Assembly (NCBI GenBank): GCA_963677375.2
Contig: CAXXIF010000012.1
Span: 1-64,000, forward strand
DNA length: 64,000 nucleotides
Direction of reading: 5' to 3'
Origin: Pseudaeromonas sp963677375
Lineage (GTDB): Bacteria; Pseudomonadota; Gammaproteobacteria; Enterobacterales; Aeromonadaceae
Shown: positions 8,980 through 18,219 of the stretch, one piece after another
Layout of the letters: each line of letters begins with the position of its first letter
Position numbering within the stretch: position 1 is the first letter of the stretch
Made by a program: the position numbers and the translations under genes
Notes under the pieces: model-generated
The model's input: only the letters and a program-made list of their open reading frames with translations
Database searches by the model: none
Told to the model about the DNA's origin: nothing

Positions 8980-11677
8980 TTACGCGTACAGCGGGTTGAT
9001 CTTGTCGGCATCGATGCCGAACTTGGTGATGGCTTGAGCCACCAGCGCGGAATCGATCCGGCCCAGCTTGGCCAGCTCGGTCAGTGCCGCGACCACGATA
9101 TAGCCTTCGTTCACTTCGAAGTGACGACGCAGGTTCTCACGGCTGTCGGAACGACCGAAACCGTCAGTCCCCAGCACGCGGTAGCTTTCGGCCGGCACAA
9201 AGGCCCGGACCTGATCGCCATACACCTTCATGTAGTCGGTCGCCGCAATGGCCGGAGCCTTGCCCAGTACCTGGGCAATGTACGGCACGCGAGGCTCGCT
9301 CTGCGGGTGCAACATGTTCCAGCGATCCGCATCCTGACCGTCGCGGGCCAGTTCGTTGAAGCTGGTCACGCTGAACACATCGGCGCCGATACCATAGTCG
9401 TCGCTCAAGATCACGGCGGCGCGGCGTGCGTAGTTGAGGATGGAGCCACAACCCAGCAGCTGAACGCTGAGCTCTTGGCCCGCAGTCTTGCTCTTGTCAC
9501 CGGCCACGGTTTCCAGCTTGTAGATACCCTTGCGAATACCTTCTTCGGCACCGGCAGGCATCGCCGGGTGAACGTAGTTTTCGTTCAGGGTGGTGATGTA
9601 GTAGTAGATATTTTCCGGCTTATCGCCATACATGCGACGCAGACCATCCTGAATGATGACAGCAACTTCATAGGCAAATGACGGATCGTAGCTGACGCAG
9701 TTCGGAATGGTGCCCGCCAGGATGTGGCTGTGACCATCTTCGTGTTGCAGACCTTCACCGTTCAGTGTGGTACGACCGGAAGTCGCGCCCAGCAGGAAAC
9801 CGCGGGCTTGTTGATCACCGGCCGCCCAGCACATATCGCCAACCCGTTGGAAACCGAACATCGAGTAGTAGATGTAGAACGGAATCATGGGGCAATCGTT
9901 GGTGCTATAGGAGGTCGCGGCCGCCAGCCAGGAGGACATAGCGCCCAGCTCGTTGATACCGTCTTGCAGGATCTGACCCTTCTTGTCTTCCTTGTAGTAG
10001 GAGACGATGTCACGGTCTTGCGGAGTATATTGCTGACCGTTCGGACTGTAGATACCAATCTGGCGGAACAGACCTTCCATACCGAAAGTACGGGCCTCAT
10101 CGGCCAGGATCGGCACTATGCGTTGACCGACGGACTTGTCCTTGAGCAGCACGTTCAGCGAACGCACAAACGCCATGGTGGTAGAAATTTCGCGGTTCTG
10201 TTCACCCAGCAGCGCATCAAAGGCCGACAGTTCAGGGATATCCAGTTGGACCGTGGTCTGTGGCAGACGGCTTGGCAGATAACCCTTCAGCGCCTTACGG
10301 CGTTCATGCAGGTAGTTCCACTCGGCAGAGCCCTGTTCAAATGACAGGTATGGCAGCTCTTCGAGTTGATCATCGGCCACCGGCACCTGGAAGCGATCGC
10401 GCAGATGACGCACGGAGTCCAGCTCCATCTTCTTCACCTGGTGAGCAATATTCTTGCCTTCGGCCGCTTCACCCATGCCATAACCCTTGATGGTCTTGGC
10501 CAGAATGACAACCGGCCTGCCTTTGGTCTCGTTGGCCTTCTTGAAGGCAGCGTAGATTTTACGGGGATCGTGACCACCACGGTTCAGACTGAAAATCTGC
10601 TCGTCACTCCAGTCGGCAACCAGGGCTGCAGTTTCCGGATATTTGCCGAAGAAATGTTCGCGAACATAGGCACCGTTCTTGGACTTGAAGGTCTGGTAAT
10701 CGCCATCCACGGTTTCATTCATCAGTTGCAGCAGCTTACCGGAGCTATCCTTCTGCAGCAGTTCATCCCACTTGCCGCCCCAGATGACCTTGATCACTTC
10801 CCAACCCGCGCCACGGAACAGCCCTTCCAGCTCATGGATCACCTTGCCGTTACCGACCACAGGACCATCCAGACGCTGCAGGTTGCAGTTGACCACAAAG
10901 ATCAGGTTGTCCAGCTTCTCGCGGACCGCCACAGGTAATGGCGCCCTTGGATTCCGGCTCATCCATTTCCCCATCGCCGAGGAAGGCATAGACCTTCTGC
11001 TCGGAGCAATCTTTCAGACCCCGATCCGTCAGGTACTTGAGGAAACGCGCCTGATAGATGGAACCAATCGGACCCAGCCCCATGGAAACAGTCGGGAACT
11101 GCCAGAAGGTCGGCATCAGTTTCGGGTGCGGGTAGGAGGAGAGACCCTGACCATCCACTTCCTGACGGAAGCTATCCAGCTGGGCTTCGGTCAGACGACC
11201 TTCCACAAAAGCACGGGCATAGACGCCCGGAGAGATGTGACCCTGGAAGTACACCAGATCGCCGCCATCCTTCTCGTTGCGGGCACGGAAGAAGTGGTTG
11301 AAGGCAACTTCATACACGGTGGCAGAAGAGGCGAAGGAGGACATGTGTCCACCCAGATCCAGCCCCTTCTTCGACGCCCGCAGCACTATCATGACCGCAT
11401 TCCAGCGGATGATGGCACGGATACGACGCTCCAGCTCCTTGTCGCCCGGATAGGCCGGCTCATCGCTGGTGGCAATGGTATTGATGTAGTCGGTGAGGAT
11501 GCTGCCACCCTTGCCGGCCGCGGCCAGATCGACACCGGCCTTGCGGGCCTGGTCGGCCAACTGGTCGATGATGAAGCGAGCACGCTCCGGACCTTCTTCT
11601 CGCAGCAGTGACTCAAGGGCCTGAAGCCACTCGCTGGTCTCTACCGGATCCACATCGTTTCTGAGGAGTTCAGACAT
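8980..11677 (-). CDS. aceE: Pyruvate dehydrogenase E1 (thiamine diphosphate-dependent); one-base frame break
   Basis: A homodimeric E1 that decarboxylates pyruvate and reductively acetylates the lipoyl groups of AceF. The amino part shows NDVDPVETSEWLQALES and the thiamine diphosphate-binding GDGEMDEPESKGAI. The carboxyl part has the conserved ADEARTFGMEGLFRQIGIY and the transketolase-like C-terminal domain with LGTDGFGRSDSRENLR. One extra base at about 10933 interrupts reading just after SKGAIT. Removing it restores TVAVREKLDNL and gives about 898 residues, close to the 887 of E. coli. Because the break hits a conserved position in an otherwise intact gene, I take it as a probable sequence error. 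It follows pdhR by 63 bases and precedes aceF by 10. Confidence 0.92.
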
Positions 11678-11740
11678 GGCTGTTTCCTATCTCGTTAACG
11701 GCAATAGCTGTTTTGAATGACGACATGGGCACTCTCGTGG

Positions 11741-12505
11741 TCAGTTCGGGTGCATACGGACCTGGCGCGTTTGACGCCGGGTTCGCACATCTTCCCGCTG
11801 AATATCCAGCAAGGTGTCCTCGATAAAGGCGAGATGCTCATGACAGGCATCTCGCGCCTGTTCCGGTTGCCCGGCAAGGATCGCCGCAATTAGGTCAGAC
11901 CTATGACGACGGATCCGGTTAACTACGCCCGGTCGCTGATTTAACACCTCGATGTTGCGCAAAATATTGCGCTCCAGCAAGGTTCGTAGCGCCCGGACCA
12001 GATGGAGTAAGACTGCATTATGGGAAGCCTCCATCATCACCAGATAAAAATCTGTGACCGCTTCGGCTTCACCGGCCAGGTCCGACTGTTGCTGGGCCGC
12101 TTCGATGTTCGCTTGCGCGACACGGATGCGTTCGAAGTCCACTTCGGTGCCCCGCAGCGCCGCATAATAGGCGGCAACCCCTTCCAGTACGTGACGAAAC
12201 TCTAGCAGATCAAATTGTGATTCCGGGTTGTTCAGCAACAAGTCGAACAGCGGGTCGGTCAGACCACGATTCAACTCCTGCTGCACATAGGTACCACCAC
12301 CCTGCCGCCGATAAAGCAAGCCACGGGCCTCGAGACGCTGAATGGCTTCCCGCAGCGACGGACGAGAAACCTGAAACTGCACCGCAAGCTCACGCTCCGG
12401 CAACAGTTTTTGTCCGGGTTGCAGGCTGCCATCCACTATCATCTGCTCGAGTTCAGCAACGATAGCATCGGCCAGTTTGGGAGCTTGGTTCTTGCGAATG
12501 GGCAT
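11741..12505 (-). CDS. pdhR: Pyruvate-responsive transcriptional repressor PdhR (GntR/FadR family)
   Basis: PdhR represses the pdh operon and other respiratory genes and is released from DNA by pyruvate. The product has 254 residues. An amino-terminal winged helix-turn-helix spans residues 8-76, with LLPERELAVQFQVSRPSLRE followed by the wing GGGTYV. Behind it is a helical FadR-type (FCD) effector domain containing DLLEFRHVLEGVAAYYA and a terminal HLAFIEDTL. It is the first gene of the operon and its own operator lies just upstream at 12518-12532, implying autoregulation as in E. coli. Confidence 0.95.
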   Translation of the reverse strand: MPIRKNQAPKLADAIVAELEQMIVDGSLQPGQKLLPERELAVQFQVSRPSLREAIQRLEARGLLYRRQGGGTYVQQELNRGLTDPLFDLLLNNPESQFDLLEFRHVLEGVAAYYAALRGTEVDFERIRVAQANIEAAQQQSDLAGEAEAVTDFYLVMMEASHNAVLLHLVRALRTLLERNILRNIEVLNQRPGVVNRIRRHRSDLIAAILAGQPEQARDACHEHLAFIEDTLLDIQREDVRTRRQTRQVRMHPN

Positions 12506-12517
12506 TATGGGCTGCTA

Positions 12518-12532
12518 ATTGGTATTACCAAT
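12518..12532. promoter_or_regulatory. PdhR operator
   Basis: The sequence ATTGGTATTACCAAT is a perfect palindrome matching the established PdhR consensus ATTGGTnnnACCAAT. It is centred 20 bases upstream of the pdhR start, where bound PdhR would block transcription initiation or early elongation. The promoter itself I could not place with confidence. Confidence 0.9.
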
Positions 12533-12660
12533 ACATCTATATGCAACGAAAATTAGCAACTTCATTAACAAATGTCCATACAAAAAATGATCCCGGTCAA
12601 CAGAATCGACAGGTTGGGATCACAAAGCAGTCACATGGTCAGACCAAAGCGAGGGAGAGT

Positions 12661-13221
12661 TCAGGATGCCGTGAGTAGTTGTCGGTAGTGAGCCCAGTCA
12701 AAGCTGGCGCCAGGATCTGTTTTGCGCCCCGGCGCTATATCACTATGGCCGACGATACGCTCCGGCGTCAGATCGGGGTAATAATGCAACAAGGCTTGGG
12801 TCACGGCGACCAGAGCCATGTATTGTGCCTCGGTATAACCGCTGTCATCTGTGCCTTCCAGCTCGATACCGATGGAAAAATCATTGCAGGCCGGACGCCC
12901 GGCATAGCTGGAAACGCCGGCATGCCAGGCGCGAGCCTGAAAGGGAACATACTGCACCAGTGCGCCATCCCGGCGGATCAGGCAATGAGCCGAGACCTGC
13001 AATCCGGCAAGGGTGGCAAAATAGGGATGCGCCTGCGCCTCCAGCCGCCCCAGAAACAGATCATCAATCCAAGGACCGCCAAACTCACCCGGCGGCAGAC
13101 TGATGCCATGAATCACCAGCAGTGACACCTCCGCGTCCGGTCGCGGGTTCTGGTGGGGCGAAGCCAGATGTCGAGCCGCATCCAGCCAACCATCCTCGAC
13201 CATCATCTTCTGTATCGTCAT
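12661..13221 (-). CDS. ampD: 1,6-anhydro-N-acetylmuramyl-L-alanine amidase AmpD
   Basis: A cytoplasmic zinc amidase that cleaves the stem peptide from anhydromuropeptides during peptidoglycan recycling, which also controls AmpR-dependent beta-lactamase induction. The 186-residue product has the amidase_2 fold. The first zinc ligand is His38 in LLVIHGISLPPGEF, the catalytic Glu is in SIGIELEGTDDSGY, and the remaining His and Asp ligands are in GHSDIAPGRKTDPG near residues 158-168. I chose the ATG at 13221 because a GAGGAA ribosome site precedes it; upstream in-frame ATGs have no such support. It is divergent from nadC. In Aeromonas, ampD defects are known to derepress beta-lactamases; nothing here looks broken. 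Confidence 0.95.
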   Translation of the reverse strand: MTIQKMMVEDGWLDAARHLASPHQNPRPDAEVSLLVIHGISLPPGEFGGPWIDDLFLGRLEAQAHPYFATLAGLQVSAHCLIRRDGALVQYVPFQARAWHAGVSSYAGRPACNDFSIGIELEGTDDSGYTEAQYMALVAVTQALLHYYPDLTPERIVGHSDIAPGRKTDPGASFDWAHYRQLLTAS

Positions 13222-13376
13222 GTTATTCCTCGATGAACAGCAAACCCCAGCCGCCAATCGCCTGTCTGCCGAGACTGGGAGGGCGCAGGGCTTCATGCTA
13301 TCCTTGCCCCTATTCGATTGCCAAGCGCCAGAGCCGTTTTGCCTTCTTGCTCCGGCCACTTGATACAGGACTCATC

Positions 13377-14222
13377 ATGTTGCAACAGGATATTCAACGC
13401 GCCGTACACCACGCCCTGGAAGAGGATCTGGGCGGTACTCTGGATGCCGGTGCCGATATTACCGCTCAGCTCATCCCCGCCGACAAACAGAGCAGCGCCA
13501 CCGTCATCACCCGGGAGCCCGGCGTATTTTGCGGTGTCGCCTGGGTCAACGAGGTGTTTGCCCAACTCGGCGGCGAGGTACAAGTGGAATGGCTGGTCAA
13601 AGACGGCGAGACCGTTGCGCCAAATCAGGCGCTGTTCCGGCTGCATGGCCCGGCACGCATACTGCTCACCGGTGAGCGCACCGCCCTGAACTTCGTACAG
13701 AGTCTCTCCGGTGTGGCTACTCTGGTTGCCCGCTATATGCAGGAACTGGCCGGCACCCGCTGCAAACTGCTGGATACCCGCAAGACGGTGCCAGGTCTAC
13801 GCACGGCGCTAAAATATGCCGTCACCTGCGGCGGCGGCACCAACCATCGGATGGGACTCCATGATGCTTATCTCATCAAGGAGAACCATATTCTGGCTTG
13901 TGGGGGTATCGCCGAGGCCGTGCAAACGGCACGGCAGTTGAACCCTGGCAAACGGGTGGAAGTGGAGGTCGAGGATCTCGAGGAACTACAGCAGGCACTG
14001 GCTGCCCAAGCCGATATCATCATGCTGGATAATTTTGAAGTACCTATGATGGAGCAGGCAGTTGCTATCACTCAGGGCAGCGCCAAGCTGGAGGTCTCCG
14101 GCAACGTCAACCTGCAGACCATCCGCCGCTTCGCGCAAACCGGAGTGGATTTTATCTCGGTCGGCGCCCTGACCAAGCATGTCCATGCCCTGGATCTGTC
14201 CATGCGCTTTGCCGCCGAGTAA
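13377..14222 (+). CDS. nadC: Nicotinate-nucleotide pyrophosphorylase (quinolinate phosphoribosyltransferase)
   Basis: Converts quinolinate and PRPP to nicotinate mononucleotide in NAD synthesis. The 281-residue protein has the amino-terminal ALEEDLGG and DITAQLIPAD, then the phosphate-binding core. That core includes LLDTRKTVPGLRTALKYAV, CGGGTNHRMGLHDAYLIKEN and IIMLDNFEV, with a terminal SVGALTKHVHALDLSMRF. The ATG at 13377 gives the standard family amino terminus; the frame is open further upstream but that part has no family similarity. It stands next to ampD and the pilus genes, as in E. coli and Pseudomonas. Confidence 0.96.
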   Translation: MLQQDIQRAVHHALEEDLGGTLDAGADITAQLIPADKQSSATVITREPGVFCGVAWVNEVFAQLGGEVQVEWLVKDGETVAPNQALFRLHGPARILLTGERTALNFVQSLSGVATLVARYMQELAGTRCKLLDTRKTVPGLRTALKYAVTCGGGTNHRMGLHDAYLIKENHILACGGIAEAVQTARQLNPGKRVEVEVEDLEELQQALAAQADIIMLDNFEVPMMEQAVAITQGSAKLEVSGNVNLQTIRRFAQTGVDFISVGALTKHVHALDLSMRFAAE

Positions 14223-14335
14223 CTCAAGAGCTAACCCCACCCCGACCCTCCCCTTGAAAAAAAGGGGAGGGAGATAAGCTCTTGCTCCTCCCCCTGCCAA
14301 AGGGGATGTTGGAAGGGGAAGCAGCTCAAGGTGGT
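14223..14335. repeat. GC-rich imperfect palindromic repeat element, copy A
   Basis: After the nadC stop comes CTCAAGAGCTAACCCCACCC, then CTCCCCTTG, an A-run, GGGGAGGGAG, and a second half with CTCCTCCCCCTGCCAAAGG and GGAAGGGGAAGCAGCTCAAG. The halves can fold into stacked hairpins. A diverged copy lies at 20711-20825 between yacG and mutT. It resembles the short REP-like intergenic elements seen in gammaproteobacteria and may also end the nadC transcript. Confidence 0.65.
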
Positions 14336-14610
14336 ATAACCATGTAACCGTTTCATTTATATTGTTTTTCATATCAAAAAGGTCGCGAATCCTCTGGTAT
14401 AAAGGCCTTTTAATCCCCTGCGCATGCCACTGGCTACTGCTATTTTCGCTTTTTTGCGCTTTACTCTTTGTGATGCCTCACAGTTTTGGTCAGTCGGTGC
14501 CCATATGACACGACGGGGGATATACCTAGTCGCGTTAATGGCGCTATTATCGGCGCTGTGGTGGCATGACCACCTATCCTCAGGAAATACAAACGTAAGG
14601 AAACCTGAAC
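14336..14610 (+). promoter_or_regulatory. Leader and promoter region of the tap operon
   Basis: An AT-rich stretch without a supportable gene. A TATAAA at 14396-14401 inside TGGTATAAAGGCC could be a -10 element, but I see no good -35 partner and no clear sigma-54 -24/-12 site. A small frame starting at 14424 runs into tapA in another frame and lacks a ribosome site. The tapA ribosome site is AAGGAAAC just before 14611. Confidence 0.4.
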
Positions 14611-15051
14611 ATGAAAAAGCAAAGTGGTTTTACCCTGATTGAATTAATGATCGTAGTCGCCATCGTCGCCATCCTGGCTGCGATTGCACTGCCTGCGTAT
14701 CAAACTTACACTGCAAAAGCTCGTTTCGCTGAAGTGGTCGCCGCCACCGGTCCGTTTAAAACGGCAATTGAGTTATGCGCACAGTCACAAGGCCTTACTT
14801 CTGCCAATCCTAATACTTTCACTAATTGTGATACTGGTGGCACTAATGGGATTCCTGCAGACATTACAGCCACTGAAGGTCATGTTGGCTCTGTTGCGAT
14901 CACTGCAACCACAGCTGTCATAACTGCAACAGCAGCTGACATTCCAGACGCGACGAGTCCTTACACCTACACTCTGACACCAACAATTCAAGATAGTGGC
15001 AAGGTTACATGGGCTCCGGGTGGGACTTGTGCTGCTGCTGGTGTTTGTTAA
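14611..15051 (+). CDS. tapA: Type IV pilin TapA
   Basis: The major subunit of the Tap type IV pilus, used in twitching, adhesion and possibly DNA uptake. The leader MKKQSG is followed by the cleavage site before F7 and the conserved hydrophobic helix FTLIELMIVVAIVAILAAIA with Glu at mature position 5, the signature of type IVa pilins. The mature protein is about 140 residues. Cysteines lie in the middle (ELCAQ, TNCDT) and at the end (GGTCAAAGVC). The terminal pair would make the usual D-region disulfide. The gene uses more A/T-ending codons than its neighbours, as fast-evolving pilin genes often do. A strong hairpin separates it from tapB, which should keep pilin expression above that of the assembly proteins. 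Confidence 0.96.
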   Translation: MKKQSGFTLIELMIVVAIVAILAAIALPAYQTYTAKARFAEVVAATGPFKTAIELCAQSQGLTSANPNTFTNCDTGGTNGIPADITATEGHVGSVAITATTAVITATAADIPDATSPYTYTLTPTIQDSGKVTWAPGGTCAAAGVC

Positions 15052-15066
15052 TTTGAGCGTAATTTT

Positions 15067-15091
15067 AAAAGGGCGGCATGCCGCCCTTTTT
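15067..15091 (+). terminator. Terminator or attenuator after tapA
   Basis: AAAAGGGCGGCATGCCGCCCTTTTT contains a perfect inverted repeat followed by a T-run. It lies inside the tap operon, so it probably acts as a partial terminator setting the ratio of pilin to assembly proteins. Confidence 0.85.
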
Positions 15092-15132
15092 CATCCCGAT
15101 AGAATCGCCAAATGATCAAGGACAGTCGCGAT

Positions 15133-16842
15133 ATGACCGCAGTTCCCAATAGTGGCCTTGCGTTGAGCTTGGTTTCCTCTGCTTTATTGAGCGATGAAGA
15201 ATCCCGTAAATATAGCGCCGAGGCCAAGCAGCAACGTAAACCGCTGGTGACCTTTCTGGTGGAGAATAAAATTCTCGCCAGTGCGGCCTTGGCTGAATTT
15301 TGTGAGCAGGAGTATGGGATACCTCTGCTGGATCTGGACGCCTTCGATCTGGGCGAGATCCCGCAGAAATATCTCAATAGCAAGCTCATCGACAAACATC
15401 ACGCCCTGCCCATCTACACCCAGGGCCACACCCTGTATGTAGCCATGTCGGACCCCACCAATGTCACGGCACTGGAAGATTTCGGTTTCAGCTTCGGCCT
15501 GCATACCGAAGCCCTGTTGGTCGATGAACTGAAATTACAGAAGGCCATCCAGAAGCTGACCGAAGGGGTCAGCGAGGCGCTGGGGGTAGATAACCTCAGC
15601 GACAGTGATATGGATAGTCTGGAAGTCGCCGAGGATAGCAACCAGCAGGAAAACCGAGGCAACGAGGATGGGGATGACGATGCCCCCATTGTTAAATATA
15701 TTAACAAGGTGCTGCTGGATGCGATCAAGCGCGGCGCCTCGGATTTGCACTTCGAGCCCTACGAGACCAAGTACCGCATCCGTTTCCGTATCGATGGTAT
15801 ACTGCACGAAATCGCCAGCCCGCCGGTGAATCTTTCCAGTCGCTTTTCGGCGCGTCTAAAAGTCATGTCGCGGTTGGATATTGCCGAGCGCCGCCTGCCA
15901 CAAGATGGCCGCATCAAGCTGAAGATTTCCAAGACCAAGGCCATGGACTTGCGGGTCAACTCGCTGCCCACCATGTGGGGCGAGAAGATAGTCCTGCGGA
16001 TACTCGACTCTTCGGCAGCCCGCCTCAATATCGATCAGCTCGGCTATGAACCCGAGCAAAAAGAGACCTATCTCAAGGCACTGGCCAAACCCCAAGGCAT
16101 GATTCTAGTCACGGGTCCCACCGGCTCAGGGAAAACTGTCTCTCTCTATACAGGCTTAAATATCCTCAATACCTCGGAGCGCAATATCTCCACCGCCGAA
16201 GATCCGGTGGAAATCAACCTGATGGGCATCAACCAGGTACAGGTCAACCCCAAAGCAGGTCTCACCTTTGCCAGCGCCCTGCGAGCCTTCTTGCGGCAAG
16301 ATCCGGATGTGGTCATGGTCGGGGAAATCCGCGATCTGGAAACCGCTGAAATCGCCATCAAGGCGGCGCAAACCGGTCACCTGGTGCTTTCCACCCTGCA
16401 CACCAACTCGGCGGCAGAAACCTTGACCCGGATGATGAATATGGGGGTGCCGGCCTTTAACATTGCCTCCTCGGTAACCCTGATCATGGCTCAGCGCCTG
16501 GCCCGACGCCTCTGCGATCACTGCAAAGCACCGGAAGTCATCCCCGCCCACGAGCTGTTGGCCCTAGGGTATTCGCAAGAGCAGTTGGATGCTGGCTTAC
16601 AACTCTACAAGCCCATGGGTTGTCCGGAGTGTTCCGGCGGCTACAAAGGACGGGTCGGTATCTACGAGATGATGTCCATGTCCGAAGCCATCGCCAATCT
16701 CATCATGGAGGGCGGCAACTCGCTACAGATCGCCTCCTTGGCACAACAAGAGGGCATGCGCACCCTGCGTCAATCGGGACTGGATAAGGCCCGATTGGGC
16801 ATTACCAGCTTGGCTGAAGTAAATCGGGTTACCAGCGGTTAG
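15133..16842 (+). CDS. tapB: Type IV pilus assembly ATPase TapB (PilB family)
   Basis: The cytoplasmic hexameric ATPase that powers pilus extension. The 569-residue protein has an amino-terminal GspE/MshEN-type domain (residues 1-150) and Walker A GPTGSGKT at 328-335. Further motifs are the Asp box RQDPDVVMVGEIRDLETAE, the His box THLVLSTLHT-like GHLVLSTLHTNSAAE, and a tetracysteine zinc motif made of CDHC and CPEC. I chose ATG 15133 because AAGGAC lies upstream; the in-frame ATG at 15112 has no ribosome site. It is followed 71 bases later by tapC. Confidence 0.96.
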   Translation: MTAVPNSGLALSLVSSALLSDEESRKYSAEAKQQRKPLVTFLVENKILASAALAEFCEQEYGIPLLDLDAFDLGEIPQKYLNSKLIDKHHALPIYTQGHTLYVAMSDPTNVTALEDFGFSFGLHTEALLVDELKLQKAIQKLTEGVSEALGVDNLSDSDMDSLEVAEDSNQQENRGNEDGDDDAPIVKYINKVLLDAIKRGASDLHFEPYETKYRIRFRIDGILHEIASPPVNLSSRFSARLKVMSRLDIAERRLPQDGRIKLKISKTKAMDLRVNSLPTMWGEKIVLRILDSSAARLNIDQLGYEPEQKETYLKALAKPQGMILVTGPTGSGKTVSLYTGLNILNTSERNISTAEDPVEINLMGINQVQVNPKAGLTFASALRAFLRQDPDVVMVGEIRDLETAEIAIKAAQTGHLVLSTLHTNSAAETLTRMMNMGVPAFNIASSVTLIMAQRLARRLCDHCKAPEVIPAHELLALGYSQEQLDAGLQLYKPMGCPECSGGYKGRVGIYEMMSMSEAIANLIMEGGNSLQIASLAQQEGMRTLRQSGLDKARLGITSLAEVNRVTSG

Positions 16843-16913
16843 GTTGGCATTCATCAAGGAAATCAAGGAAGTAGATCTCTACTCACCGCCTTTTATCGAT
16901 ACAAGGAAGCGCC

Positions 16914-18161
16914 ATGGCAGTCACCCCCGGTAGTCGCGATAAGATCGAAGCCAAAAAGTTCTACCCCTATGTCTGGCAGGGCATCAATCGCAAGGGGCAG
17001 AAGGTTTCCGGCGAAATGCAGGGGGAAAACCCCAATCAGGTCAAGGCCGAACTGCGCAAGCAGGGCGTCAATGTCAGTAAAATCAGTCGCAAGAGTCAGT
17101 CGCTGTTCTCCAAATATTCCGGCGCCATCAAGCCGATGGATATCGCCATGATCTCGCGGCAGATCACCACCATGCTCTCGGCGGGTGTCCCACTGGTACA
17201 GACCCTGCGGTTACTATCCAGCAGCCATGAGAAGACCAGCATGCGCGATCTGCTTGGTGGCATCTGTGCCGAAGTCGAAAGCGGTATTCCGCTCTCCCAG
17301 GCGCTGAAAAAATATCCTCGCTATTTCGATGATCTCTACTGCGATCTGGTCGCGGCTGGCGAGCAATCCGGCGCTTTGGAGCAGATCTATGATCGCATCG
17401 CTACCTATCGAGAAAAAGCCGAGGCGCTGAAATCCAAAATTAAAAAAGCCATGATGTACCCGGCTGCGGTTTTGAGTATTGCCATAATCGTCACCACTAT
17501 CTTATTGCTGTTCGTGGTGCCGCAGTTTGAAGATATCTTCAAGAGCTTCGGTGCCGAGTTGCCGGCCTTCACCCAGATGGTGATTGGCCTCTCCCGTTTT
17601 CTGCAGCACTCCTGGTATTTCATCTTCGGCGGTATAGGTTTAGCCGTATTCCTATTTGTGCGGGCTCATCGTAATTCCCAGAAGCTGCGGGATCAGACCG
17701 ACAAGGCCCTACTCAAGTTACCCATCATCGGCATGATTTTGCACAAGGCCTGTATGGCCCGCTTTGCCAGCACATTATCGACTACCTTTGCTGCCGGGAT
17801 TCCGCTGGTGGAAGCCATGGTCTCGGCCGCCGGAGCCTCTGGTAATGCCCTCTATCGGGATGCCGTGATGGCGGTACGCAACGAGGTGATGGCTGGTATG
17901 CAGATGCATATAGCCATGCGCACCGTGGAGGTGTTCCCCGATATGGTCACCCAGATGGTGATGATCGGCGAAGAGTCCGGTAGCATCGATGATATGCTGA
18001 CCAAGATCGCCGGTATCTATTCGCAACAGGTGGATGATGCCGTTGACGGTCTCGCCACCCTGATTGAACCATTGATCATGGTGGTACTCGGGGTCTTGGT
18101 GGGTGGTCTGGTGGTCGCCATGTACCTGCCGATCTTCAAGCTCGGTAGTGTCATTCACTGA
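16914..18161 (+). CDS. tapC: Type IV pilus inner-membrane platform protein TapC (PilC/GspF family)
   Basis: The polytopic membrane protein that couples the assembly ATPase to pilin insertion. The 415-residue product holds two repeated T2SSF domains. The first, near residues 80-205, contains MISRQITTMLSAGVPLVQTL and ends in a membrane segment. The second, near 275-400, contains MARFASTLSTTFAAGIPLVEA and VTQMVMIGEESGSIDDML and is followed by the last membrane helix PLIMVVLGVLVGGLVVAMYLP. A third hydrophobic segment lies near 225-245. AAGGAAG precedes the ATG. It stands between tapB and the prepilin peptidase gene. Confidence 0.96.
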   Translation: MAVTPGSRDKIEAKKFYPYVWQGINRKGQKVSGEMQGENPNQVKAELRKQGVNVSKISRKSQSLFSKYSGAIKPMDIAMISRQITTMLSAGVPLVQTLRLLSSSHEKTSMRDLLGGICAEVESGIPLSQALKKYPRYFDDLYCDLVAAGEQSGALEQIYDRIATYREKAEALKSKIKKAMMYPAAVLSIAIIVTTILLLFVVPQFEDIFKSFGAELPAFTQMVIGLSRFLQHSWYFIFGGIGLAVFLFVRAHRNSQKLRDQTDKALLKLPIIGMILHKACMARFASTLSTTFAAGIPLVEAMVSAAGASGNALYRDAVMAVRNEVMAGMQMHIAMRTVEVFPDMVTQMVMIGEESGSIDDMLTKIAGIYSQQVDDAVDGLATLIEPLIMVVLGVLVGGLVVAMYLPIFKLGSVIH

Positions 18162-18219
18162 TTCAAGCCGATGGCCTTAGGGGCACACGCAAGTGAGCCC
18201 CTTTTTATTGAGAAGAACC

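Noticed and set aside
14424..14642. Small frame with a hydrophobic stretch before tapA
   Set aside because: It overlaps the tapA start in another frame, has no ribosome site and its end is the shifted reading of the pilin leader.
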